Shown in pieces: positions 52,658-61,494 of a stretch of DNA of 64,000 nt (position 1 is the first letter of the stretch; each line of letters starts with the position of its first letter). The stretch lies in NCBI GenBank assembly GCA_052437175.1, contig JBQVOK010000006.1, positions 1 to 64,000 of the forward strand, read 5' to 3'. Source of the DNA: JACVCJ01 sp052437175 (GTDB lineage: Bacteria; Bacteroidota; Bacteroidia; CAIKAF01). The notes under the pieces are model-generated. The model was given only the letters and a program-made list of their open reading frames with translations, had not been told where the DNA came from and searched no databases. The translations under genes and the position numbers were made by a program.

Positions 52658-53419
52658 TCAGGCGTTTTCAAGTTGTTGTTTTAGTTGTTCCAGGGTCGTA
52701 TAGGCCGTAAGGTCATACTGTACGGGCACTACAGACACATATCCCTGTGCCAGGGCGTATTCGTCGGTGTCGTTGCCCTCGTCGGGTACGGTAAAAATAC
52801 CGGTAAGCCAGTAATAGGTACCGCCGCGCGGGTCTTTACGCTCGTCCAGTTCCTCGTCCCAGCGGGCGCGGGCCTGGCGGCATACTTTCATTCCTTTTAT
52901 TTCGCCTTTGGGAATATTTACATTGAGGCAGGTGCCGGGAGCCAGGCCGTTCTTCAGTACAAATTCGGCTACGGAACGGATATACGTTTTGCCGGCGTTG
53001 AAATCGGCTTCGTAGGCATGGTCGCACAGGGAGAAACCGATGGAGGGCAGCCCCATTACAGCACCTTCTACTGCGGCAGACATGGTGCCCGAGTAAATGA
53101 CATTGATGCTGGAATTGGCACCGTGGTTAATACCGCTCACCACCAGGTCCGGCCGGCGGGGCAGCAGTTTGTGCACGGCCAGCTTTACACAGTCTACCGG
53201 GGTGCCGCTGCAGGCAAACATCGGGAAGCCGGTCTGTGCGCTCATATCGGCAATGCGTATGGTATTGCTGATGGTCACGGCATGGCCCATACCGCTCTGG
53301 GGCGAATCGGGAGCTACCACGAACACATCGCCCAGTTCCTGCATTACGCTGATCAGTTCGCGTATTCCCGGTGCATGCACGCCGTCGTCGTTGGTCACTA
53401 AAATGAGAGGTCTGTTCAC
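52658..53419 (-). CDS. surE: 5'/3'-nucleotidase SurE
   Basis: The N-end NRPLILVTNDDGVHAPGIREL carries the metal-binding Asp pair; GVNHGANS-like SGINHGANSSINVIYSGT completes the active site. Length, 253 aa from the GTG at 53419, is normal for SurE. A longer frame to 53479 would include the promoter, so the GTG is the start. SurE removes phosphate from nucleotides and is linked to stress survival. Confidence 0.95.
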   Translation of the reverse strand: MNRPLILVTNDDGVHAPGIRELISVMQELGDVFVVAPDSPQSGMGHAVTISNTIRIADMSAQTGFPMFACSGTPVDCVKLAVHKLLPRRPDLVVSGINHGANSSINVIYSGTMSAAVEGAVMGLPSIGFSLCDHAYEADFNAGKTYIRSVAEFVLKNGLAPGTCLNVNIPKGEIKGMKVCRQARARWDEELDERKDPRGGTYYWLTGIFTVPDEGNDTDEYALAQGYVSVVPVQYDLTAYTTLEQLKQQLENA

Positions 53420-53436
53420 TTGTTCCGAATTTTGTG

Positions 53437-53468
53437 CAAATGTAAAATAGTATCCCGCCAATGCCAAA
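53437..53468 (-). promoter_or_regulatory. Promoter (TTTG-N20-TACATTTG) of surE
   Basis: The -7 TACATTTG (53444-53437) and -33 TTTG (53468-53465) are exactly 20 bases apart, and the GTG start is 18 bases after the -7 box. Confidence 0.8.
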
Positions 53469-53572
53469 ACGGCGAACAAATTGTCAGGAACGTCGATAAT
53501 CCGTATGCAAAAATGGCAGAAATCCGTTATGGTATGGGAATTGTAACGTATCTTTAATATACATTTTGAATT

Positions 53573-54268
53573 ATGATGCTATTTGTGATTGGAATTTTCT
53601 TCATGATTGTGAGCCTGATCGTAGGCTGGAGTCTGAAGAGCGCGTTTGAAAAATACAGCCGCTACCCGCTGAGTTCGGGGCTGAGCGGCCGTGAAATTGC
53701 AGAAAAAATGCTGCACGATAACGGTATTTACGATGTACGGGTAATGAGCGTACCCGGTCAGCTTACCGACCACTATAACCCGGCCAACAAAACCGTGAAC
53801 CTGAGCCCCGAAGTTTACGGCGGACGCAGTATCAGCGCTGCCGCTGTAGCCGCACACGAATGCGGGCACGCCGTACAGCACGCCACGGCCTACCGCTGGC
53901 TGGGCTTCCGTTCGGCCATGGTGCCCATCGTGAACGTCAGTTCCACCATTATGAACTTTGTGTTTCTGGCTTCGATGATGATGGGCTTTGTGTTCCATAT
54001 ATTCGATAACCGCATGATCCTGGCCGTGATCGTAGTGGCCCAGGGCTTTATTACCCTGTTCTCGCTGGTTACGCTGCCCGTGGAGTTTGACGCTACCCGC
54101 CGCGGACTGGCCTGGATCGAAACGGCCGGTGTGGCTTCTCAGGCCGAAATGCCCAAAGCCCGCCATGCCCTGCGCCTGGCCGCAACCACCTATGTGGTCA
54201 ATGCCCTGTACGCCCTCACTACGCTGATATACTTTATCCTGCGTTTTATAGGCAGCGACCGCCGATGA
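53573..54268 (+). CDS. Zinc metallopeptidase, YugP-like
   Basis: The 231-aa protein is a membrane-bound metallopeptidase of the YugP/DUF2268-like type: an N-terminal helix, then AAVAAHECGHAVQH (zinc His95, Glu96, His99, an HExxH variant HECGH), and three further helices (about 108-130, 140-165 and 200-222). LPVEFDATRRGLAWIE follows, the typical YugP end. Target substrates are unknown. A terminator follows at 54309. Confidence 0.88.
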   Translation: MMLFVIGIFFMIVSLIVGWSLKSAFEKYSRYPLSSGLSGREIAEKMLHDNGIYDVRVMSVPGQLTDHYNPANKTVNLSPEVYGGRSISAAAVAAHECGHAVQHATAYRWLGFRSAMVPIVNVSSTIMNFVFLASMMMGFVFHIFDNRMILAVIVVAQGFITLFSLVTLPVEFDATRRGLAWIETAGVASQAEMPKARHALRLAATTYVVNALYALTTLIYFILRFIGSDRR

Positions 54269-54308
54269 TCAAGGCTTTTCATTAAAATCATACAGATATT
54301 TTACAGAG

Positions 54309-54341
54309 AACCTCCCTGCTGAGAACGGGGAGGTTTTTTTT
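54309..54341 (+). terminator. Rho-independent terminator
   Basis: AACCTCCC pairs with GGGAGGTT around an 11-nt loop, with eight T after it. Confidence 0.8.
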
Positions 54342-54409
54342 ATGAACAGGCCTGTGCAAAAGCCGTAAAACAATGACATAAATCCTGTTTTTTCCTGTTT
54401 GTAAAAATG

Positions 54410-54417
54410 TACCTTTG
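54410..54417 (+). promoter_or_regulatory. -7 element (TACCTTTG) of the kynurenine operon
   Basis: It lies 16 bases before the ATG at 54434. The -33 box is not exact, though T-rich sequence is present at the right distance. Confidence 0.55.
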
Positions 54418-54433
54418 TGCGTCAATATCAAGA

Positions 54434-55708
54434 ATGGGCATGTATAAGGAAAGCATTGATTTTGCAAGGGAAGCCGACCGCGAAGACACACTTTCGGAGT
54501 TCCGCGGACGTTTCTGGTTCCCCGAGTTGAACGGAAAAGAAGCGCGTTATTTTACCGGCAACAGCCTGGGACTGCAACCCAAAGCCGTGGAAAAATACCT
54601 GCAGGAAGAACTGGAAGACTGGAAAAAATGGGGCGTAGAAGGGCATTTTCATTCCCGCCGTCCCTGGTTTGCCTACCATGAGTTCTTTTCGGAATCGCTT
54701 TCCCGCATCGTAGGCTGCGCGCCTTCGGAATGCGTGGCCATGGGCTCGCTCACGGCCAACCTGCACCTGCTGCTGGTATCTTTTTACCGCCCTACGAAAC
54801 AGCGTTTTAAGATCATCTGCGAGCAGAAGCCTTTTCCGTCCGATACCTACGCATTTCATTCCCAGGCCCGTTTTCACGGCTTTGATCCGGCAGAGGCCGT
54901 AGTGGAACTGAAACCGCGCGAAGGCGAGTACCTGCTGCATACCGAAGATATACTGCGCACCATCGAACAGCATAAAGACGAACTGGCCCTGGTATGCCTG
55001 GGCGGTGTGAATTATTTTACGGGGCAGCTGTTCGATATGCAGGCCATTACCGAAGCGGCCCACCGTGCCGGGGCCTTTGCCGGGTTCGACCTGGCCCATG
55101 CCGCCGGTAACGTAGAGCTGAAACTGCACGACTGGGATGTGGATTTTGCCTGCTGGTGCAGTTACAAGTACCTGAACAGCGGTCCGGGCGGGGTAGCCGG
55201 TATTTATGTACACGAGCGTTTCAGCCGTAAAACGGATATTCCGCGTTTCGAAGGCTGGTGGGGCTACGAACCCGAAAGCCGTTTCCGTATGGAAGGGACC
55301 TTTGTGCCGATGGAAGGCGCCGGAGCCTGGCAGCTGAGCAATGCGCCCGTGTTTACCATGGCCTGCCACCGTGCCTCGCTCGACGTATTCGACGAAGCCG
55401 GCATGAGCGCACTCCGCACGAAAAGCCGTAAGCTGACGGGGTACCTCGAATTCCTGCTGAAGAGAATTATCGAAGAAAAAGGACCGCAGAGCCTGCGCAT
55501 CATCACGCCGGAAGACCCGGAACAGCGCGGCTGTCAGCTTAGTCTTATATTCCCGAACAAAGGAAAAGAAGTGTTCAACGCCGTAACGGAAGCAGGCATT
55601 ATCGCCGACTGGCGCGAACCCAACGTTATGCGCGTGGCGCCCGTACCCTTGTATAACCGCTTCGAAGACGTATTTGCCTTTGCCGAAGTATTAAAAAATC
55701 AGTTGTAA
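54434..55708 (+). CDS. kynU: Kynureninase
   Basis: The PLP enzyme shows YFTGNSLGLQP at the N-end, SLTANLHLLL, GFDLAHAAGN and the PLP Lys in CWCSYKYLNSGPGG, and the C-terminal substrate-binding part (EDPEQRGCQLSLIF). It cleaves kynurenine or 3-hydroxykynurenine to anthranilate or 3-hydroxyanthranilate plus Ala. Starts at 54434 or 54440 are both fine; the frame up to 54407 crosses the -7 element and is rejected. Its stop overlaps the next ATG (TAATG), so it is coupled to the KMO gene. Confidence 0.96.
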   Translation: MGMYKESIDFAREADREDTLSEFRGRFWFPELNGKEARYFTGNSLGLQPKAVEKYLQEELEDWKKWGVEGHFHSRRPWFAYHEFFSESLSRIVGCAPSECVAMGSLTANLHLLLVSFYRPTKQRFKIICEQKPFPSDTYAFHSQARFHGFDPAEAVVELKPREGEYLLHTEDILRTIEQHKDELALVCLGGVNYFTGQLFDMQAITEAAHRAGAFAGFDLAHAAGNVELKLHDWDVDFACWCSYKYLNSGPGGVAGIYVHERFSRKTDIPRFEGWWGYEPESRFRMEGTFVPMEGAGAWQLSNAPVFTMACHRASLDVFDEAGMSALRTKSRKLTGYLEFLLKRIIEEKGPQSLRIITPEDPEQRGCQLSLIFPNKGKEVFNAVTEAGIIADWREPNVMRVAPVPLYNRFEDVFAFAEVLKNQL

Positions 55709-57063
55709 TGAGTCAGAAAAGAATTGTAATTGCCGGTGCCGGCCTGGTGGGTTCACTTACTGCCGTGCTGCTGGGCCGCAAAGGATATAAGGTTACCGTA
55801 CTGGAACGCCGCCCCGATATGCGGGCCGTACAGATACCGGCCGGCCGTTCCATAAACCTGGCCATGAGCGACCGCGGATGGCGGGCCCTCGAGAAAGCCG
55901 GCCTGGCCGAAGAAGTGCGGCCCATTGCCATTCCCATGTACAAGCGTACCATGCACGACGAACAGAAGAACCTTACCTATCAGCCCTATGGCAAAGACGG
56001 GGAGGCCATTTATTCGGTATCGCGCGGGCTGCTGAACAAACTGCTGCTGAGTGCGGCCGAAAGAGATAAAGAAGACGTAGAGATACTCTTCCATAAGCGT
56101 ATCACCGATATAGACCTGGACGCACAGGTACTGCAGGTGAGGGACGAAGAGAGCGGGCAGCAGCAGGAGATCGGCTACGATATACTGCTGGGGTCAGACG
56201 GGGCCTATTCCGCCGTGCGCAACCGCCTTATGTACAACGACCGTTTTTCCTATTCGCAGACCTATATCGAACACGGGTACAAAGAACTGCACATGCCTCC
56301 CGGCGCAGACGGCAAACACCTCATGGAAGTGGAAACCCTGCATATATGGCCGCGCGGCGAATACATGATGATCGCCCTGCCTAACCCGGACGGTACCTTT
56401 ACCTGTACCCTGTTCTTCCCCTGGGAAGGAAAGGAGAGCTTTGCTTCTGTGCAGACGGACGAAGAGATCGACGCACTGTTCCGCCGCCGTTTCCCCGACC
56501 TCATCGACCTGATCCCCGATTACCGGGAGCAGTTCCGCCATAATCCCACGTCCTCACTGATGTACGTAAAATGCCATCCCTGGAATTACAAAGGGAATGT
56601 ACTGCTACTGGGCGATGCGGCCCACGCCATTGTACCGTTCTACGGACAGGGCATGAACGCCGGTTTCGAAGATGCACGCATCTTTACCGAAATGCTGGAG
56701 GCGAACGACTGGGATTTCGAAAAAGTGATCCCTGCATTTGCAGAGATACAGTATAAGAACGGGCATGCCGTGGCCGACCTGGCCATGCGCAACTTTGTAG
56801 AAATGCGCGACCTGACGGCCGATCCGGAGTTCCTGCTTCGTAAAAAGATCGAGCGTAAGGTACACGAAAAAAGTCCTTCGGAATGGGTTCCGCTCTATTC
56901 CATGGTCACCTTCCGCGAAACCGGTTATGCCGAAGCCTGGGCCGAAGGCCTGCGCCAGGACCGCATCATGGAACAGGTAATGCAGATGCCCGGTATTCAC
57001 GAGAACTGGGATTCGGATGCGGTAACCGAGCTGGTACTGAGTTTAAATAAAACGGTAAAATAA
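55708..57063 (+). CDS. kmo: Kynurenine 3-monooxygenase
   Basis: A class A flavin monooxygenase of 451 aa, with IVIAGAGLVGSLTAVLLGRKG for FAD/NADPH, GSDGAYSAVRNRL, and GDAAHAIVPFYGQGMNAGFED, the signature of this family. It hydroxylates kynurenine at C3. With the upstream kynureninase it turns kynurenine to 3-hydroxyanthranilate, the precursor of quinolinate and NAD. The dioxygenase and 3-hydroxyanthranilate dioxygenase genes are not in this window. A C-terminal helix present in eukaryotic KMO is weak here. Confidence 0.95.
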   Translation: MSQKRIVIAGAGLVGSLTAVLLGRKGYKVTVLERRPDMRAVQIPAGRSINLAMSDRGWRALEKAGLAEEVRPIAIPMYKRTMHDEQKNLTYQPYGKDGEAIYSVSRGLLNKLLLSAAERDKEDVEILFHKRITDIDLDAQVLQVRDEESGQQQEIGYDILLGSDGAYSAVRNRLMYNDRFSYSQTYIEHGYKELHMPPGADGKHLMEVETLHIWPRGEYMMIALPNPDGTFTCTLFFPWEGKESFASVQTDEEIDALFRRRFPDLIDLIPDYREQFRHNPTSSLMYVKCHPWNYKGNVLLLGDAAHAIVPFYGQGMNAGFEDARIFTEMLEANDWDFEKVIPAFAEIQYKNGHAVADLAMRNFVEMRDLTADPEFLLRKKIERKVHEKSPSEWVPLYSMVTFRETGYAEAWAEGLRQDRIMEQVMQMPGIHENWDSDAVTELVLSLNKTVK

Positions 57064-57064
57064 T

Positions 57065-58840
57065 ATGGCACGTCGTTCTGCTTCCGATGAGGGAAGCAAG
57101 CCTGTAAAAATATCACGCCAGAGCCTTAAACAGGCGGCCGGACTGCTTTCTTACCTGCGTCCGTACCGTTTCCGTTTCGGACTGGGCCTGCTGATGCTGG
57201 CGGTTTCCAGTATTTCTTCCCTGGCTCTGTTCACCTTTGTGGGCGATCTGTTCGATATCACCAAAGATAATTTTGCCACCGAGATACGCAAAATAGCTAT
57301 GATCCTGGCCGGACTGCTGGTGGTACAGACCATCGCGTCCTTCCTGCGGGTGTATCTTTTTTCGTACACTGCCGAGAACGTAGTCGCAAAACTGAAACAG
57401 GATACTTTTGCCAAACTGGTATCGCTGCCCATGCGCTATTTCTCCGAAAAAAGGGTGGGAGAGCTCACCGCACGCGTGGCCTCGGACATTACCTCCATCA
57501 AGGAGACCTTTACCACCACGCTGGCTACGTTTATCCGTGAGTTCATTATTATTTTCGGTTCCATTGCCTTTCTTACCTGGTCCAACTGGAAAATGGTACT
57601 GTTTATCCTGGGCGTGCTGCCGTTGGTGGTGATCTTTGCCCTGGTATTCGGCCGCCGCGTACGCAAAATTTCCAAAGAGGCCCAGCAGGCCAATGCCGAA
57701 GCCACCACCGTCATTGAAGAATCCTTACAGGCCATTGCCACGGTAAAAGCCTTTACGGGAGAGCTGTTCGAGATCGCCCGTTTCAGCGAGAAGAACCGGC
57801 AGGTAGCCGCCAAAGGCATCCGCAACGGTCTGTTCACGGGCGGTTTTGTATCCTTCCTGATCGTATTTATGTTCGGCAGCATCATTGCCGTGATCTGGTA
57901 CGGGGCCAGCCTGGTGGCGGCAGGAGAGATCAGCAGCGGACAGTTGTTCGAGTTCTTTATCATTTCCATTATGATGGCCGCCAGTATGGGCGGACTGGCC
58001 GATAGTTTCAATTCCGTGCAAAAGGCCCTGGGCGCTACCGAAAGTGTGTTCGGCATACTGGGCGAACAAAGCGAGGAATCCGGTACGGGCGAGATCCGGC
58101 TCGACGGTAACATCGAATTCAAAAATGTATCCTTTGCCTATCCCGATAAGCCGGAACACCCGGTGCTGCACAATATCAGTTTCCACGTAAGTCCCGGTGA
58201 GCAGGTGGCTTTTGTAGGGCCGTCCGGGGCGGGAAAAAGTACCCTTACCCACCTGCTGCTGCGTTTGTATCAGCCGGTTTCGGGGCAGATACTGGCCGGG
58301 GGTACCGATACGGCTTCCATGCCGCTGAATGCCTACCGCCAGAACGTGGCCATTGTGCCGCAGGAAGTGATCCTGTTCGGGGGCAATATCCGGGAGAATA
58401 TACGCTACGGAAAGCCCAATGCCACGGACGAAGAAGTGACCGAAGCCGCCAAAAAGGCCTTTGCACACGATTTTATCATGAACCTGCCCGACGGTTACGA
58501 TACCATTGTGGGTGAGCGGGGCACCAAACTTTCGGGTGGACAGCGTCAGCGCGTGGCCATTGCCCGGGCCTTTATCAAAAATCCGTCGGTACTGGTGCTG
58601 GACGAAGCCACTTCGGCCCTCGACAGCGAGAGCGAACGCAGTGTGCAGCAGGCCCTGAACGAACTGATGAAAGGCCGTACCACTTTTGTAGTGGCGCATC
58701 GCTTAAGCACCATCCGCAATGCCGATAAGATCATTGTGCTGGAAAAAGGCGAAATTAAAGAACTGGGCGATCATAACCAGCTGATGGAGAACAGCGAGGG
58801 CCTCTACCGGCACCTGGCTTCGCTGCAGTTCCGCGTATAA
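57065..58840 (+). CDS. ABC transporter, fused permease and ATPase (MsbA-like)
   Basis: The 591-aa half-transporter has six membrane helices (~30-320), then an ABC domain with Walker A GPSGAGKST, signature LSGGQRQR, Walker B VLVLDEATSALD and H-loop VVAHRLST. It works as a dimer to export lipids or drugs; MsbA-type proteins flip lipid A. The start is one base after the KMO stop, so the three genes form a transcript. Whether it exports a kynurenine product cannot be told. Confidence 0.93.
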   Translation: MARRSASDEGSKPVKISRQSLKQAAGLLSYLRPYRFRFGLGLLMLAVSSISSLALFTFVGDLFDITKDNFATEIRKIAMILAGLLVVQTIASFLRVYLFSYTAENVVAKLKQDTFAKLVSLPMRYFSEKRVGELTARVASDITSIKETFTTTLATFIREFIIIFGSIAFLTWSNWKMVLFILGVLPLVVIFALVFGRRVRKISKEAQQANAEATTVIEESLQAIATVKAFTGELFEIARFSEKNRQVAAKGIRNGLFTGGFVSFLIVFMFGSIIAVIWYGASLVAAGEISSGQLFEFFIISIMMAASMGGLADSFNSVQKALGATESVFGILGEQSEESGTGEIRLDGNIEFKNVSFAYPDKPEHPVLHNISFHVSPGEQVAFVGPSGAGKSTLTHLLLRLYQPVSGQILAGGTDTASMPLNAYRQNVAIVPQEVILFGGNIRENIRYGKPNATDEEVTEAAKKAFAHDFIMNLPDGYDTIVGERGTKLSGGQRQRVAIARAFIKNPSVLVLDEATSALDSESERSVQQALNELMKGRTTFVVAHRLSTIRNADKIIVLEKGEIKELGDHNQLMENSEGLYRHLASLQFRV

Positions 58841-58850
58841 TATTTGAGTG

Positions 58851-58881
58851 TTTGATATCTGCTCCATTTTGCTTATTTTTG
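58851..58881 (+). promoter_or_regulatory. Promoter (TTTG-N19-TATTTTTG) of the DUF6932 module
   Basis: The -33 TTTG (58851-58854) and -7 TATTTTTG (58874-58881) are 19 bases apart, giving a leader of about 75 bases before the ATG at 58964. Confidence 0.75.
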
Positions 58882-58963
58882 ATATCAACGTTTAATCACC
58901 TTAAATCTGGTAAGTATTATTTAGATTTTCTAAATAGGTTTTACCATATCAACCCTTTATCAA

Positions 58964-59521
58964 ATGCCAATACCTGATTTTGATCATAATAATGTTCTGC
59001 CACCGCATTTAAATAATCCTACGAGCAGTGTAGACCTGTCTCCATATCCATGTACGATTGAGGAATTATGTCATAAATTTTCGACTTCGAAAGAACGCGT
59101 TCAGATACTAAAGAATTTAATAGCATTCAGAGAACGAATGACACAATTTGGAATAATAAATGGATTTCAATGGCTGGATGGAAGTTTTCTTGAGAATATT
59201 GAAGTATCACAAAGAAGGGCGCCAAGAGATTTAGACATTGTTACTTTCTATGGAGGTTTGAGTCAGCAAGATCAAAGCAATATCATGACAAACTTTCCGG
59301 AATTTGCTTGCTCAACGTTATCGAAGAGCAATTTTTTGCTCGATCATTATGCTGTTGATTACTCGTACGATCCAAATGTAACTGTTGAATATACAAGGTA
59401 TTGGGTACAACTGTTTTCACACAGCAGAATGGGGATCTGGAAGGGGATGTTACAATTATTCATAAATACTCCTGCTGATGATCAACGCGCACTCGCATAT
59501 TTAAATTCTATCCGGCCATGA
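58964..59521 (+). CDS. DUF6932-like nucleotidyltransferase-fold protein
   Basis: The 185-aa protein matches DUF6932 by its opening (IPDFDHNNVLPPHL then SPYPCTIEELCHKFSTS), by FQWLDGSF, and by RAPRDLDIVTF. These form a nucleotidyltransferase triad: Gly73-Ser74, then Asp89-x-Asp91, and Asp132 in HYAVDYSYD. MNT/AbiEii-type transferases add NMPs to RNA or proteins and often act as toxins or antitoxins. The gene is AT-rich against its neighbours, has its own promoter, and overlaps the next gene by 4 bases (ATGA). A two-gene defence or toxin-antitoxin unit is the best reading, but not shown. Confidence 0.75.
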   Translation: MPIPDFDHNNVLPPHLNNPTSSVDLSPYPCTIEELCHKFSTSKERVQILKNLIAFRERMTQFGIINGFQWLDGSFLENIEVSQRRAPRDLDIVTFYGGLSQQDQSNIMTNFPEFACSTLSKSNFLLDHYAVDYSYDPNVTVEYTRYWVQLFSHSRMGIWKGMLQLFINTPADDQRALAYLNSIRP

Positions 59522-60441
59522 ACCAATACAGAGAAATACAAAGTATTAAAGCCCAGATAATTGATACTGAGCGGTTATTGGAAATGGTTCGTGACCATCC
59601 TTTAATGTCACAAGGATTGATCGAAAAACTAAAATCATTGAAAGAGGAACTGGAATTACTACCTCAGGAATCCGTTGAGCCAAGTATTCAGTTATTATTT
59701 AGTGGAAATGCTGTAATGGGCTCTCAGGGCATAAAATCAACTTTTCTCAGTAAAATACTTGCGCCATTCCAGGAAATGATCAAAACGCAAATTGCCTTAG
59801 TTAAATTTGGAAAAGTAGGTAAGAGAGGGCAGACAAAAAAAGGAACATATACAGAGTTATACTTAACGGCGCTGCCTGTTGGCTCATTTGGCGTTGAACT
59901 TAGCCAGCTTAAAAAAGATGAATTGTTTGATGAATTGGATGTTTCCAAGGCAATAACGAACGTAATGGAACTTATTGTCAGTACTACAACAAATGATGAT
60001 ACATTCGAGAATAGTATTCAGGAGACACCGCGGAGGGCTCTTACAAATTTGAAAAGGTTCCTTCAGGAAATTTCAGAAGAAGATTCTATTTTGAAAATGG
60101 AAAGTGGTACGAAGGGGATCGAATTATCTGAAGATTCTATTAAAGAAGCCTATCAGAGGGTTTCAGCGGTTGTTGAGGAAGAAGAGGACCTGATTTTAGA
60201 AGGAATATTTAGAGGGTTGCTGTTAGATTCCGGAAGATTTGAGATCCAAAATGAAGAGGGGCGCCGCATTGCTGGATTCATAAATGACGAGTTGGATGAA
60301 GCAACTCTGATTGAATATGACAAAACGTTTTTAAATCAGAACTGTACCATTCATCTGAAAGTATATAAGACAAAATTTAGGACAGGTAATGAGAAAACAG
60401 ATTATGAATTGTTGGAAATCAGATCAAAAAACAACAATTAA
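59518..60441 (+). CDS. Partner protein of the DUF6932-like gene
   Basis: No known family is recognised. The 307-aa protein starts with a coiled-coil (~1-50, KAQIIDTERLLEMVRDHP and IEKLKSLKEELELL), then a mixed region with the strand-rich TYTELYLTALPVGSFGVEL (~115-135), a long helical stretch with KRFLQEISEED, and a C-terminal beta-rich part (~225-300: FRGLLLDSGRFEIQNEEGRRI, then CTIHLKVYKTKF). No catalytic motif stands out, so it may be the sensing or neutralising half of the pair. It is translationally coupled to the upstream gene and is also AT-rich. Confidence 0.6.
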   Translation: MNQYREIQSIKAQIIDTERLLEMVRDHPLMSQGLIEKLKSLKEELELLPQESVEPSIQLLFSGNAVMGSQGIKSTFLSKILAPFQEMIKTQIALVKFGKVGKRGQTKKGTYTELYLTALPVGSFGVELSQLKKDELFDELDVSKAITNVMELIVSTTTNDDTFENSIQETPRRALTNLKRFLQEISEEDSILKMESGTKGIELSEDSIKEAYQRVSAVVEEEEDLILEGIFRGLLLDSGRFEIQNEEGRRIAGFINDELDEATLIEYDKTFLNQNCTIHLKVYKTKFRTGNEKTDYELLEIRSKNNN

Positions 60442-60457
60442 TATAGCTTACTAAAAA

Positions 60458-60488
60458 AAAGCCCTCTCGCCTTAGGCCAGAGGGCTTT
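60458..60488. terminator. Bidirectional terminator
   Basis: AAAGCCCTCT pairs with AGAGGGCTTT around an 11-nt loop, with an A8 tract on the left (T8 on the minus strand). It serves both the DUF6932 unit and the convergent lipoprotein gene. Confidence 0.75.
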
Positions 60489-60508
60489 CCCGTATTTAGG
60501 AGATCTGT

Positions 60509-61405
60509 TTATTCTTTGGTCCAGCTGGGGATCATACCGCGCACGCCCATATCCACCGGGAAATCGCCTTTGTCGGGCTGGTATTTTCCGTCGGGAGAGT
60601 TCGTGTCGTTCCATTCAAAGCTTTCGTTGATGCTCAGGGAAATGGTTACTATGATATTGCTTTTTTCCTCACCGGTAATTTCCAGTTTCTGATCAAATGC
60701 GCCGGTAACCACGCAGCTTCCGGCCGGTATGGGCGAAGAGGCGAACAACGGGTTTACCACGGTAGTAGCGCCGGCAGCAGCCTGCCCGGTAGTGGTAAAG
60801 GACTGCCCGAAAGCCGAAGTCTCAAAACCCCAGTAGCCCTGTTTTTTATCATCGTTCACCTGTATGGTCTGGTTCTTGATCTTATACGAAGTAAGGTAGG
60901 TATTGTAGCCGATGAAAGAGGCCAGGGTGCCCGTAAGGTCGAGTACCTGTGTCGTATCCAGCGGATTTTTGATGCGGAAGTTGATATCGTAGTTCTGGTA
61001 CGCCAGCGATACGCGGATCCACTCGTAGCTGCCGGGAGGCACGTCTTTGAGCGGAATGCTGAAAAACTCGGTATTACTGCCTACGGGATTCGATTTAGAG
61101 AAGTCGATGGCGTTGTCGCCGCCGGTAGTTACTTCGGCCGCTTTATACAGTACGGCGCCGGCACCGAGCGCGGTGGCCGCTCCGGGAGTAAGCTCGATAT
61201 AGTGCGCGCTCATGGCGTTAAAGGCCGGGGTTTGTGTAGCGTTGCCGGAAGGCACCGTGGCCGGCTGGCCAAAATTGTTGAGACGAGCCTGGGTAGGGTC
61301 AAATTTGAATTTGAAGATCAGTTTAGGGTCTTCATCCTTGTCCTTCTTACAGGCTGTGAACGCAACCGCGATGCCTGCAAATAAAAGAAACAGAGCCTTT
61401 TTCAT
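60509..61405 (-). CDS. Lipoprotein of unknown function
   Basis: The 298-aa protein has a lipoprotein signal (FAGIAVAFTACKKDKDED; Cys at the lipobox) followed by an acidic linker. The mature part is beta-rich, with LKDVPPGSYEWIRVSLAYQNYDI recalling the layout of surface lipoproteins such as the MbnP-like group, but I cannot confirm a family. There is no membrane helix. It is transcribed toward the bidirectional terminator. Confidence 0.65.
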   Translation of the reverse strand: MKKALFLLFAGIAVAFTACKKDKDEDPKLIFKFKFDPTQARLNNFGQPATVPSGNATQTPAFNAMSAHYIELTPGAATALGAGAVLYKAAEVTTGGDNAIDFSKSNPVGSNTEFFSIPLKDVPPGSYEWIRVSLAYQNYDINFRIKNPLDTTQVLDLTGTLASFIGYNTYLTSYKIKNQTIQVNDDKKQGYWGFETSAFGQSFTTTGQAAAGATTVVNPLFASSPIPAGSCVVTGAFDQKLEITGEEKSNIIVTISLSINESFEWNDTNSPDGKYQPDKGDFPVDMGVRGMIPSWTKE

Positions 61406-61494
61406 ATATGTTTCGGATTTTGGGTGTAATATTAGGAATATTCCCGCACATTAAGAACGATTAAAAATTGCTAACATTGTACTTTCGAAATACT

